12,847 nt of DNA from Rhodospirillales bacterium (lineage in GTDB: Bacteria > Pseudomonadota > Alphaproteobacteria > Acetobacterales > Acetobacteraceae). Below are positions 1-8,011 of the stretch, piece by piece (the stretch's first letter is position 1; each line of letters starts with the position of its first letter). A model generated the notes under the pieces. The model was given only the letters and a program-made list of their open reading frames with translations. It made no database searches and had not been told where the DNA came from. The stretch lies in contig JAGXAV010000018.1 in NCBI GenBank assembly GCA_018971455.1, positions 1-12,847 of the forward strand, in the 5' to 3' direction. Position numbers and translations under genes: made by a program.

Positions 1-1363
<1,363 letters not shown>

Positions 1364-1367
1364 GCGG

Positions 1368-1395
1368 CCGCCAGCCGGCCCGCCTGCGCTGGCGG
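1368..1395 (+). terminator. Stem-loop just after pobA, possible terminator
   Basis: CCGCCAGC (1368-1375) and GCTGGCGG (1388-1395) form a perfect 8-bp stem around a 12-base loop, five bases after the pobA stop. No T-run follows, so it is a weak candidate for intrinsic termination. It could instead protect the 3' end of the transcript. Confidence 0.3.
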
Positions 1396-1403
1396 GAGCG
1401 CCC

Positions 1404-1435
1404 GGCAGGAATGCCTGGCAGGAATGCGTGGCAGG
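1404..1435. repeat. 13-bp tandem direct repeat, about 2.5 copies
   Basis: The unit GGCAGGAATGC(C/G)T occurs at 1404-1416 and 1417-1429, differing at one base, and a partial third copy (GGCAGG) follows at 1430-1435. It lies in the non-coding stretch between pobA and the TRAP operon, upstream of the putative promoter. It could be simple slippage duplication or a small array of regulator sites. Nothing in the sequence decides between these. Confidence 0.75.
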
Positions 1436-1464
1436 TGGTAGCCAGCCAGCAATGTCCGCCGGGG

Positions 1465-1494
1465 TTGGACTTTTGTTCGGGCGGGGGTTATGGT
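1465..1494 (+). promoter_or_regulatory. Putative sigma-70-type promoter of the TRAP operon
   Basis: TTGGAC (1465-1470) is followed after 18 bases by TATGGT (1489-1494), four of six matches to the -10 consensus. The predicted start would fall around 1500. The element overlaps the palindrome at 1492-1503, which is the usual geometry for repression. It is placed by eye; the -35 match is only moderate. Confidence 0.45.
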
Positions 1495-1503
1495 AGCGCT
1501 ACC
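1492..1503. promoter_or_regulatory. Perfect 12-bp palindrome, LacI-family-type operator candidate
   Basis: GGTAGCGCTACC is an exact inverted repeat centred on a CG step, with one further symmetric T/A pair outside it. Palindromes of this size and centre are typical of operators bound by LacI-family repressors of sugar and sugar-acid uptake genes. It overlaps the end of the predicted -10 box and the predicted transcription start, so a bound protein would block initiation. No LacI-type gene is in the window, so the regulator would have to be encoded elsewhere. Confidence 0.55.
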
Positions 1504-1513
1504 TAATCACGGC

Positions 1514-1533
1514 GCCCGGGGTTCATCCCGGGC
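1514..1533 (+). other. Hairpin in the 5' leader of the TRAP operon
   Basis: GCCCGGG (1514-1520) pairs perfectly with CCCGGGC (1527-1533) around the six-base loop GTTCAT. It sits between the predicted transcription start and the strong ribosome binding site (GGGGAGAGGA, about 1540-1549) of the binding-protein gene. Likely roles are protecting the transcript's 5' end or modest control of translation. It leaves the ribosome site itself free. Confidence 0.5.
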
Positions 1534-1553
1534 CATAAAGGGGAGAGGAAACG

Positions 1554-2558
1554 ATGCAGCGACGTGATGCGTTGAAGCTCGGGGCTGGCGCGCTGACCGC
1601 CGGTGCGCTGGGTTTGGCCATTCCGGGGCGCGCCCAGGCGCAGGCCAAGATGATGCTCAAGGCCTCCGACGTGCATCCCGAGGGCTACCCCACGGTGGCC
1701 GCCGTCGAGAGCCTCGGCAAGAAGCTCTCCGCCGCGACCCAGGGCCGGCTCGGGGTGCAGATGTTCGCCTCCATGCAACTCGGCGACGAGAAGACCGCCA
1801 TCGAGCAGGCGCAGATCGGCGCCATCCAGTTCGCCCGCGTCAGCGTCGGCTCGATCGGCCCGGTGGTCGACGCGCTGAACGTCTTCAACCTGCCCTTCCT
1901 GTTCCGCAACACCGCCCACATGCAGGCGGTGATCGACGGCAAGATCGGCCAGGACCTGCTCGACGGCATCACCAACAACCCGCAATCCCGCCTCGTCGGG
2001 CTGTGCTGGATGGATGCCGGCGCGCGCAGCATGTACGACACCAAGCGCTCGATCCACACCATCGCCGACCTCAAGGGGTTGAAGATGCGCGTGATCCCGA
2101 ACCCGATCTTCGTGGACATGATGAACGCGCTCGGCGCCAACGCGGTGTCGATGGGCTATGACCAGGTTTTCAGCGCGCTGCAGACCGGCGTGATCGACGG
2201 CGCCGAGAACAACACGCCGAGCTATGTCTATGACCATCATTACGAGGCGGCGAAGCATTTCTCCTTCACCGAGCACCTCATCGTGCCCGAGATCATCGTC
2301 TTCTCGCGCCCGACCTGGGACAAGCTCGCCAAGGCCGACCAGGACCTGATCCGCAAGCTCGCCGGCGAGGCGCAGGCCGAGGAGCGCAAGCTGTGGCAGG
2401 CCAAGGAGGCCGACGCGCTGAGCAAGATGAAGGAGGCGAAGATCGACATCGTCGAGATCGCCGACAAGACGCCCTTCCAGAAGGCGGTCAAGCCGGTGTG
2501 GGACAAGTACGGCAGCAAGTATGCCGACATGATCAAGCGCGTGCAGGCGGTGGCCTGA
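1554..2558 (+). CDS. dctP: TRAP transporter substrate-binding protein, DctP family
   Basis: This 334-aa periplasmic receptor captures a solute, usually a carboxylate, and delivers it to the DctQM permease. The first 31 or so residues are a signal peptide with a twin-arginine look: QRRDALKLG at 2-10, then a long Ala/Gly/Leu stretch ending near RAQAQA, so Tat export is likely. The mature part has the family pattern: LGDEKTAIEQAQIGAIQFA (76-94), DLKGLKMRV with the expected carboxylate-clamping Arg at 179, and SALQTGVIDGAENN (207-220). Length is normal for the family. The region around residues 170-220 is reminiscent of sugar-acid-binding members, but the ligand cannot be assigned from sequence. 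Start: ATG with GGGGAGAGGA just upstream. It is the first gene of the operon and is followed by a very stable hairpin. Confidence 0.93.
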   Translation: MQRRDALKLGAGALTAGALGLAIPGRAQAQAKMMLKASDVHPEGYPTVAAVESLGKKLSAATQGRLGVQMFASMQLGDEKTAIEQAQIGAIQFARVSVGSIGPVVDALNVFNLPFLFRNTAHMQAVIDGKIGQDLLDGITNNPQSRLVGLCWMDAGARSMYDTKRSIHTIADLKGLKMRVIPNPIFVDMMNALGANAVSMGYDQVFSALQTGVIDGAENNTPSYVYDHHYEAAKHFSFTEHLIVPEIIVFSRPTWDKLAKADQDLIRKLAGEAQAEERKLWQAKEADALSKMKEAKIDIVEIADKTPFQKAVKPVWDKYGSKYADMIKRVQAVA

Positions 2559-2564
2559 CTCCGG

Positions 2565-2590
2565 CCGGGCGGGCCCCGCGGCCCGCCCGG
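2565..2590 (+). other. Very strong intercistronic hairpin after the binding-protein gene
   Basis: CCGGGCGGGCC (2565-2575) and GGCCCGCCCGG (2580-2590) form a perfect 11-bp G+C-only stem with a CCGC loop, seven bases after the stop codon. There is no T-run, and the permease genes continue downstream. The likely role is to stabilise the binding-protein message or to terminate partially, giving more receptor than permease. This arrangement is well known in operons for binding-protein-dependent transport. It is also a weak candidate for a full terminator. Confidence 0.7.
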
Positions 2591-2628
2591 ATCCACTGGC
2601 CGCGGGCGTATCGAGGGGAGAGAAACGG

Positions 2629-3141
2629 ATGGCGCGGATCTACCGTCGGGCGATGGACGGCCTCTATCTGGCCTGCGCGCTGATCGCGGGGGCGGCGCTG
2701 GTGCTGATCTCCGTCATCATCCCCTACGGCGTCTACACACGCTACGTGCTCAACTCGGCGGCCTCCTGGCCCGAGCCGATGGCCATCCTGCTGACCATTC
2801 TGCTCACCTTCCTCGGCGGCGGCGTGTGCTACCGCATCGACCTGCACATGCGCGTGAAGGTGGTGCAGAACGCCGTCCCGCAATTCCTCCAGCCGCTGAT
2901 GGTCTACCTGTCCGAGGCGCTGGTCGGCGTGCTGGCGGTGTTCATGGTCTATTACGGCGTCGGGCTGGTGCACACGACCTGGCACCAGGAGGTGCCGGAA
3001 TTCCCCGCCCTTTCGGTCGGCATCACCTACATGCCCATTCCGCTCGGCGGGATCATCCTGCTGCTGTTCGTCATCGAGCGGATGCTCATCGGACCGCCCA
3101 AAGTGTCCGCCGCGGAGCATGACGCGGCCGCCTTCGACTGA
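2629..3141 (+). CDS. dctQ: TRAP transporter small permease, DctQ family
   Basis: This is the 170-aa small inner-membrane subunit that partners DctM. Four hydrophobic segments are visible, at about residues 10-35, 48-66, 84-108 and 128-155. After the first comes the SWPEPMAILLTILLTFLGG stretch, matching the family's conserved Trp/Glu-containing second helix, then the short loop YRIDLHMRV. Overall sequence is poorly conserved in this family, so the call rests on size, topology, these motifs and position between dctP and dctM. The start ATG has GAGGGGAG upstream (2611-2618). A charged C-terminal tail rich in Ala, Asp and Glu ends the protein 35 bases before dctM. Confidence 0.92.
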   Translation: MARIYRRAMDGLYLACALIAGAALVLISVIIPYGVYTRYVLNSAASWPEPMAILLTILLTFLGGGVCYRIDLHMRVKVVQNAVPQFLQPLMVYLSEALVGVLAVFMVYYGVGLVHTTWHQEVPEFPALSVGITYMPIPLGGIILLLFVIERMLIGPPKVSAAEHDAAAFD

Positions 3142-3176
3142 TCCTTATTCGCTGAACCGGCCGGAGCCCGCCACGC

Positions 3177-4466
3177 ATGGACCTTCTCATTCCGCTCGGC
3201 GCGATGTTCGCCTGCTTCGCCATCGGCGTGCCGATCGCCTATTCGCTCGGCCTGGCGGCGCTGGCCGGGGCGATGTGGATCAACATCCCGCTCGAGGCGG
3301 TGATGCTGCAGATCAGCAGCGGCGTCGGCAAGTTCGCGCTGCTCACCATTCCCTTCTTCGTGCTTGCCGGCGCCATCATGGCCGAGGGCGGCATGGCGCG
3401 CCGGCTGGTGGCGCTGGCCAATGTCATCGTGGGCTACACCGGCCTGCGCGGCGGGCTGTCGGTGGTCAATGTGCTGGCCACCACCTTCCTCTCCGGCATC
3501 TCCGGCTCGGCGGTGGCCGACACCTCGGCGATCGGCTCGGTGATGATCCCGCAGATGGAGGAGAACGGCTATCCGCGCGTCTTCGCCACCAACGTGACGA
3601 TCAGCGCCTCGGTGCAGGCGCTGCTGGTGCCGCCGAGCCACAATGCGGTGATCTATTCGGTGGCGACCGGCGGGCTCATTTCGGTGATCAGCCTTTTCAT
3701 GGCCGGCGTGGTGCCGGGCATGCTGCTCGCCCTGGCCATCATCCTGCTCTGCCTCGGCTACGCCTATCGCGACAGGCACCCGCGCGGGGTGGCGGTGCCG
3801 CTGCGCGACGCCGCGCGCATCACCTTCGAGGCGGTGTGGGGGCTGATCACGCTGGTGATCATCCTCGGCGGCATCCTCGGCGGCATTTTCACCGCCATCG
3901 AGGCCGGTGCGGTGGCCTGCGTGTGGGCCTTTTTCGTCACCATGTTCATCTATCGCGACTATCGCTGGTCGGACCTGCCGGAGCTGGTGCACCGCACGCT
4001 GCGGACGGTGGCGATGGTGATGACGCTGATCGCCTTCGCCGGCGCCGTCGGCTACATCATGGCGCTGATGCAGATGCCGACGCGGGTGACGGCGTTCTTC
4101 CTGACGCTGTCGCACGACAAATACGTCATCCTCATGCTCGTCAACGTGATGCTGCTGGTGCTCGGCTGCTTCATGGACATGGCGCCGTCGATCCTCATCA
4201 CCACGCCGATCCTGCTGCCGGTGATGGCCAATTTCGGCGTCAACCCGGTGCATTTCGGTATCGTCATGATGCTCAATCTCGGCATCGGGCTGTGCCACCC
4301 GCCGGTCGGCTCCATCCTGTTCGTCGGCTGCGCCGTGGGCAAGGTCTCCATGGAAGAGGTGGTCAAGGCGATCTGGCCGTTCTACCTGGTGATGTTCGGG
4401 GTGCTGATGCTGGTGACCTACATCCCGGCAATCTCGCTCTGGCTGCCCCGGCTGCTCGGCTTGTAG
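3177..4466 (+). CDS. dctM: TRAP transporter large permease, DctM family
   Basis: This 429-aa inner-membrane transport subunit drives solute import using the Na+ or H+ gradient. About 12 hydrophobic segments run through the protein, in two similar halves. Family landmarks are FALLTIPFFVLAGAIMAEGG (52-71), ATTFLSGISGSAVADTSAIG (about 101-120), LLVPPSHNAVIYS (about 149-161), and in the second half MAPSILITTPILLPV and LGIGLCHPPVGSILFVG. Length is usual for a DctM that is not fused to DctQ. The ATG at 3177 gives a start directly at the first membrane helix, with GGAG at 3163-3166. It is the last gene of the operon and is followed after a short gap by the ffh promoter. No substrate can be assigned. 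Confidence 0.96.
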   Translation: MDLLIPLGAMFACFAIGVPIAYSLGLAALAGAMWINIPLEAVMLQISSGVGKFALLTIPFFVLAGAIMAEGGMARRLVALANVIVGYTGLRGGLSVVNVLATTFLSGISGSAVADTSAIGSVMIPQMEENGYPRVFATNVTISASVQALLVPPSHNAVIYSVATGGLISVISLFMAGVVPGMLLALAIILLCLGYAYRDRHPRGVAVPLRDAARITFEAVWGLITLVIILGGILGGIFTAIEAGAVACVWAFFVTMFIYRDYRWSDLPELVHRTLRTVAMVMTLIAFAGAVGYIMALMQMPTRVTAFFLTLSHDKYVILMLVNVMLLVLGCFMDMAPSILITTPILLPVMANFGVNPVHFGIVMMLNLGIGLCHPPVGSILFVGCAVGKVSMEEVVKAIWPFYLVMFGVLMLVTYIPAISLWLPRLLGL

Positions 4467-4473
4467 GCCGCCT

Positions 4474-4488
4474 GCCGCCCGCTGCGGC
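4474..4488 (+). terminator. Short stem-loop after dctM, weak terminator candidate
   Basis: GCCGC (4474-4478) pairs with GCGGC (4484-4488), and the following bases TTGACTTT are T-rich for this genome. The stem is short and the same T-rich stretch forms the ffh promoter -35, so the terminator reading is tentative. Confidence 0.25.
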
Positions 4489-4517
4489 TTGACTTTCCGG
4501 GCCGGGTGCGCCCATAA
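4489..4517 (+). promoter_or_regulatory. Sigma-70-type promoter upstream of ffh
   Basis: TTGACT (4489-4494), five of six to the -35 consensus, is spaced by 17 bases from CCATAA (4512-4517), or by 18 bases if CATAAG is used. Transcription would begin near 4524 and leave a leader of roughly 87 bases. This likely drives the housekeeping block ffh-rpsP-rimM/trmD-rplS and, by read-through, the leu genes, since no clear promoter is seen between them. Confidence 0.6.
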
Positions 4518-4530
4518 GCGCCCGGTTTCC

Positions 4531-4560
4531 CGCCGCTCCGCGAAGGCTCGCGCAGCGGCG
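4531..4560 (+). other. Leader hairpin between the ffh promoter and start codon
   Basis: CGCCGCT (4531-4537) pairs with AGCGGCG (4554-4560). After one C-C mismatch the stem continues with CGCG (4539-4542) and CGCG (4549-4552) around the loop AAGGCT. It sits just downstream of the predicted transcription start and well upstream of the ribosome site (GAAGG, 4597-4601). It could be an attenuator, a protein-binding element or simply a stabilising structure. Confidence 0.45.
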
Positions 4561-4610
4561 CGTTCTCTGTTGTGAGGTTTGATTGCCCTCCTTGGCGAAG
4601 GTGAACTAGG

Positions 4611-5978
4611 GTGTTCGAGGCGCTTTCCGAGCGGCTTTCAGGCGTGTTCGACCGGCTGCGCGGGCGCGGGGCGCTCAGCGAGGCCGATGTCGATGCCGCC
4701 CTGCGCGAAGTGCGCCTGGCGCTGCTCGAAGCCGATGTGGCGCTGCAGGTGGTCAAGGACTTCATCGCCGCCGTGCGCCTGCGCGCCGTCGGGCAGGAGG
4801 TGCTGCGCTCCGTCACTCCCGGCCAGCAGGTGGTCAAGATCGTCCATGACGAGCTGGTGGCCGCCCTGGGCGGTGCCGGTGCCGTGGGCATCAACCTGGC
4901 CGCCGCCGCCCCGGTGCCGATCCTGATGGTCGGCCTGCAGGGCTCGGGCAAGACCACGACGGCCGGCAAGCTCGCGCTGCGCCTGGGCGAGAAGCAGCGC
5001 AAGAAGGTGCTGCTCGCCAGCCTCGACACCCAGCGCCCGGCCGCCCAGATGCAGCTTCAGCAGCTGGCCGAGCGGGCCGGCGTGTCGTCCCTGCCGATCA
5101 TCCCCGGCCAGACGCCGCTGCAGATCGCCACCCGCGCCATGGACACGGCGCGGCGCGAGGTGTTCGACGTGGTGGTGCTCGACACCGCCGGCCGCCTGTC
5201 CATCGACGCCGAGCTGATGGAGGAGGTGCGCCAGATCCGCTTCGCCACCAACCCGGCCGAGACGCTGCTGGTGGTCGATGCGATGACCGGGCAGGACGCG
5301 GTGAACACCGCGCGCGCCTTCAACGAGGCGGTCGGCGTCAGCGGCATCGTCCTCACCCGCATGGACGGCGACGCGCGCGGCGGCGCGGCCCTTTCGATGC
5401 GCGCCATCACCGGCGCGCCGATCAAGCTCGTCGGCGTCGGCGAGAAGCTCGATGCGCTGGAGGATTTCCATCCCGAGCGCGTGGCCGGCCGCATCCTCGG
5501 CATGGGCGACGTGGTCGGGCTCGTCGAGCGCGCCGCCGAGACGCTCGACCAGGCGGAGGCCGAGAAGCTCGCCCGCAAGATGGCCAAGGGCGCCTTCGAT
5601 CTCGAGGACTATGCCGCCCAGCTGCGCCAGATCACCAAGATGGGCAGCATCTCCTCCATTCTCGGCATGCTGCCCGGCCTGGGCAAGATGAAGCAGCAGC
5701 TCGGCGACGCCAAGATCGACCAGTCCATGCTCAAGCGGCAGGGCGCCATCATCTCCTCGATGACGCCCAAGGAACGGCGCACGCCGGACATCATCAAGGC
5801 CAGCCGCAAGAAGCGCATCGCCGCCGGCTCCGGCACCTCGGTGCAGGAGATCAACAAACTGCTCAAGCAGTTCGATGACATGTCCACCATGATGAAGCGC
5901 ATGAACAAGCTCGGCCAGAAGGGCCTGATGCGCCAGGGCCTGTCCGCCCTGATGCCGCAGGGCCGCCGGCCGTTTTGA
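4611..5978 (+). CDS. ffh: Signal recognition particle GTPase Ffh (SRP54)
   Basis: The protein binds 4.5S RNA and emerging signal sequences, and delivers ribosomes to FtsY at the inner membrane. The 455-aa product has the full NG-M layout. The helical N domain covers about 1-95. The GTPase domain has the P-loop [10 protein letters not shown] (108-117), the DTQRPAA insertion-box motif (139-145), DTAGR (191-195), [10 protein letters not shown] (249-258) and [16 protein letters not shown] (275-290). The methionine-rich M domain runs from about 300 to the end, with the RNA-binding [15 protein letters not shown] segment and repeated [11 protein letters not shown] methionines. The GTG at 4611 is chosen because translation then begins at the usual MFExLSERL and GAAGG lies 9 bases upstream. 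The G4 motif has TRMD rather than the commoner TKMD, a conservative change. It is the first gene of the block. Confidence 0.98.
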   Translation: MFEALSERLSGVFDRLRGRGALSEADVDAALREVRLALLEADVALQVVKDFIAAVRLRAVGQEVLRSVTPGQQVVKIVHDELVAALGGAGAVGINLAAAAPVPILMVGLQGSGKTTTAGKLALRLGEKQRKKVLLASLDTQRPAAQMQLQQLAERAGVSSLPIIPGQTPLQIATRAMDTARREVFDVVVLDTAGRLSIDAELMEEVRQIRFATNPAETLLVVDAMTGQDAVNTARAFNEAVGVSGIVLTRMDGDARGGAALSMRAITGAPIKLVGVGEKLDALEDFHPERVAGRILGMGDVVGLVERAAETLDQAEAEKLARKMAKGAFDLEDYAAQLRQITKMGSISSILGMLPGLGKMKQQLGDAKIDQSMLKRQGAIISSMTPKERRTPDIIKASRKKRIAAGSGTSVQEINKLLKQFDDMSTMMKRMNKLGQKGLMRQGLSALMPQGRRPF

Positions 5979-6024
5979 TGGCAGATTCGCCGAACCCCAA
6001 GACTGCAACTGGAGAAGTATCTCG

Positions 6025-6360
6025 ATGGCTCTGAAAATCCGCCTCGCCCGCGCCGGCGCCAAGAAGCGCCCGTACTACCACATCGTCGTCGCCGACAGCC
6101 GCAGCCCGCGCGACGGCCGCTTCATCGAGCGGCTGGGCAGCTACAACCCGATGCTGCCGCAGGAGCACGCCGAGCGTGTCCGCCTGCAGGGCGAGCGCAT
6201 CACCCACTGGATCAGCCAGGGCGCGGTGCCGACCGATCGCGTGGCCCGCTTCCTCGGTCATGCCGGCCTCGCGCCGATGCCCGCCTACAACGTGCAGCCG
6301 GTGCAGTCGGCGCCGAAGAAGAAGGCGCAGGAGCGCGCCAAGGCCGCCGCGGCGGGCTGA
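6025..6360 (+). CDS. rpsP: 30S ribosomal protein bS16
   Basis: This small-subunit protein binds 16S rRNA early in assembly. The 111-aa product starts with the family signature [20 protein letters not shown] and continues with [22 protein letters not shown]. After about residue 80 it ends in a Lys/Ala-rich tail ([14 protein letters not shown]) longer than in E. coli, as is common in alphaproteobacteria. The start ATG has GGAGAAG (6011-6017) at good spacing. It lies 46 bases after ffh and 27 bases before the rimM/trmD start, the usual order in proteobacteria. Confidence 0.97.
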   Translation: MALKIRLARAGAKKRPYYHIVVADSRSPRDGRFIERLGSYNPMLPQEHAERVRLQGERITHWISQGAVPTDRVARFLGHAGLAPMPAYNVQPVQSAPKKKAQERAKAAAAG

Positions 6361-6387
6361 TGATCGCAGGCTGATCGGAGGCGCGGC

Positions 6388-7560
6388 GTGGCCGGAAGGC
6401 GGATCGAAATGGGCGTGATCGGGCGGCCGCACGGCGTGCGCGGGCTGGTGCATCTGCACAGCTACGCCGCCGACCCGGCGGCGCTGCCCGGCTACGGCCC
6501 GTTCGAGACCGAGGACGGCCGGCGCTTCACCCTGCGCTGGGTGCGCACGGGCGTCGCCGAACTGACCGAGCTGGTGGATGGCGACCGGCATGTGGTCGCC
6601 GACCGCAATGCCGCCGAGCGCCTGGTCAATGTGCGCCTGCTGGTCGATCGCGCCCGCCTGCCCGCGGCCGGAGCGGAGGAGTTCTATCTCGCCGATCTGG
6701 TCGGCCTCGCCGCCTTCGCGCCGGACGGCACGCCGCTCGGCCGGGTCGATACAGTGCACGATTATGGCGCCGGCGCGAGCCTGGAGATCGGCGCGCTGCT
6801 GGTGCCGTTCACGCGCGCCTGCGTGCCGGAGGTCGATATCGCCGCCGGGCGCGTCGTCGTGGTGCCGCCGCACGAGATCGTGGTGGCGCCGGCGGAAGCC
6901 GGCCAGGCGCTGGAGGCGCGCGACATCCGCGCCGCCGCCACCGACCGCCATCGCACCGTGGATGATACGCCGTTCGGCGGCGGCGCGGGCATGGTGATGC
7001 GGCCCGATATCGTCGATGCGGCCCTTGCCGCGGCACGCGGCGGCAGCGCCGATCTGCGCCCGGCGGTGTTCCTGACGCCGCGCGGGCGGAAGCTGACCCA
7101 GGCGATGGTGCGCGAATTCGCCGCCGGCCCCGGGCTGGTGGTGCTGTGCGGGCGCTACGAGGGGATCGACCAGCGTGTCGTCGAGGCGCGCGGATTGCAG
7201 GAGATCAGCATCGGCGACTACGTGCTCTCGGGCGGCGAGCCGGCGGCGATCGTGCTGCTCGACGCCTGCGTGCGGCTGCTGCCCGGCGTGATGGGCGCGG
7301 CCGAAAGTGCCGAGGAGGAGAGTTTCTCGGCCGGATTGCTGGAATATCCGCACTACACCCGCCCGGCCGAATGGCAGGGGCGGCGGGTGCCGGATGTGCT
7401 GCTCTCCGGCCATCACGGCGCGGTGGCTGCCTGGCGGCGGGCCGAGGCCGAACGGATCACCCGCGAGCGGCGCCCGGACCTGTGGGCCGCCTTTCAGCGT
7501 GGTGTGCGCGAGACAGGCTTGCACGGCACGGCGGTTGCCAGCCCTGCCGGCGCATCATAG
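6388..7560 (+). CDS. rimM/trmD: RimM-TrmD fusion: 16S rRNA maturation factor joined to tRNA (guanine37-N1)-methyltransferase, TrmD N-terminus missing
   Basis: One 390-aa frame holds two normally separate proteins. Residues 1-90 or so are the RimM N-domain ([11 protein letters not shown] at 9-19). Residues 95-165 are its PRC barrel ([27 protein letters not shown]), which assists 30S head assembly through bS19. From about 173 the sequence is TrmD, which methylates G37 of tRNAs using S-adenosylmethionine: [17 protein letters not shown] (186-202), and the trefoil-knot SAM-site segments LTPRGRKL (229-236), [11 protein letters not shown] (254-264) and [11 protein letters not shown] (274-284), then [11 protein letters not shown]. 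About 31-33 residues of TrmD (first strand, FPEMF motif) are absent, and no other frame supplies them. At the position of the E. coli catalytic Asp169 there is Glu311; the partner Arg is Arg296. Start: GTG with GGAGG 7 bases upstream. An in-frame deletion, real or from assembly, is the simplest origin. Confidence 0.9.
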   Translation: MAGRRIEMGVIGRPHGVRGLVHLHSYAADPAALPGYGPFETEDGRRFTLRWVRTGVAELTELVDGDRHVVADRNAAERLVNVRLLVDRARLPAAGAEEFYLADLVGLAAFAPDGTPLGRVDTVHDYGAGASLEIGALLVPFTRACVPEVDIAAGRVVVVPPHEIVVAPAEAGQALEARDIRAAATDRHRTVDDTPFGGGAGMVMRPDIVDAALAAARGGSADLRPAVFLTPRGRKLTQAMVREFAAGPGLVVLCGRYEGIDQRVVEARGLQEISIGDYVLSGGEPAAIVLLDACVRLLPGVMGAAESAEEESFSAGLLEYPHYTRPAEWQGRRVPDVLLSGHHGAVAAWRRAEAERITRERRPDLWAAFQRGVRETGLHGTAVASPAGAS

Positions 7561-7587
7561 ACGGATCATGACGAAGGAAACGAGACG

Positions 7588-7986
7588 ATGAACATCATCC
7601 AGCAGTACGAGGCCGAGCAGATCGCCCGCCTCGCCACCCAGCGCCCGGTGCCGGACTTCATCCCCGGCGACACGCTGCGCGTGGCGGTGAAGGTGGTCGA
7701 GGGTGAGCGCACCCGCACCCAGAACTTCGAGGGGGTGTGCATCGCGCGCTCCAATCGCGGCCTGAACAGCAATTTCACCGTGCGCAAGATCAGCTACGGC
7801 GAGGGTGTGGAGCGCGTGTTCGCGCTGTACGCGCCGACCATCGCCGAGATCGCCGTGGTGCGCCGCGGCGATGTGCGCCGCGCGAAGCTCTATTACCTGC
7901 GCGGCCGCCGCGGCAAGTCGGCCCGCATCGCCGAGCGCGCCCGCGACACGGCGCCGGCCGAGGCGGCGAGCGCCACCGCCGAATAG
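7588..7986 (+). CDS. rplS: 50S ribosomal protein bL19
   Basis: This large-subunit protein lies at the 30S-50S interface. The 132-aa product shows the family pattern: [15 protein letters not shown] at the start, [59 protein letters not shown], and [23 protein letters not shown]. An Ala/Glu-rich C-terminal tail of about 20 residues extends past the E. coli length, as often seen in alphaproteobacteria. The ribosome site GAAGGA (7573-7578) supports the ATG at 7588. It lies 27 bases after the fusion gene and 25 bases before leuC. Confidence 0.97.
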   Translation: MNIIQQYEAEQIARLATQRPVPDFIPGDTLRVAVKVVEGERTRTQNFEGVCIARSNRGLNSNFTVRKISYGEGVERVFALYAPTIAEIAVVRRGDVRRAKLYYLRGRRGKSARIAERARDTAPAEAASATAE

Positions 7987-8011
7987 CCTGATGGGACCGA
8001 GGGGGGGATCG

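Noticed and set aside
3027..4298. Minus-strand open frame of 423 codons opposite dctM
   Set aside because: Extremely rich in His, Asp and Arg, as expected from reading membrane-protein codons in reverse; no recognisable motif.
3119..4492. Plus-strand open frame overlapping dctM in another frame
   Set aside because: Low-complexity Arg/Gly/Ala sequence; the dctM frame carries all the conserved motifs.
4579..4610. Leader peptide in front of ffh
   Set aside because: The frame starts with TTG and runs on through ffh in another frame; it has no stop before ffh, so it is not a leader peptide.
6820..6960. A frameshift hiding the normal TrmD start in another frame
   Set aside because: All three plus-strand frames across the junction were read and none encodes anything like the FPEMF-containing N-terminus, so the segment is absent rather than shifted.
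5863..7524. Minus-strand open frame of 553 codons opposite rpsP and the rimM/trmD fusion
   Set aside because: Shadow of conserved genes; no motif and no ribosome site of note.
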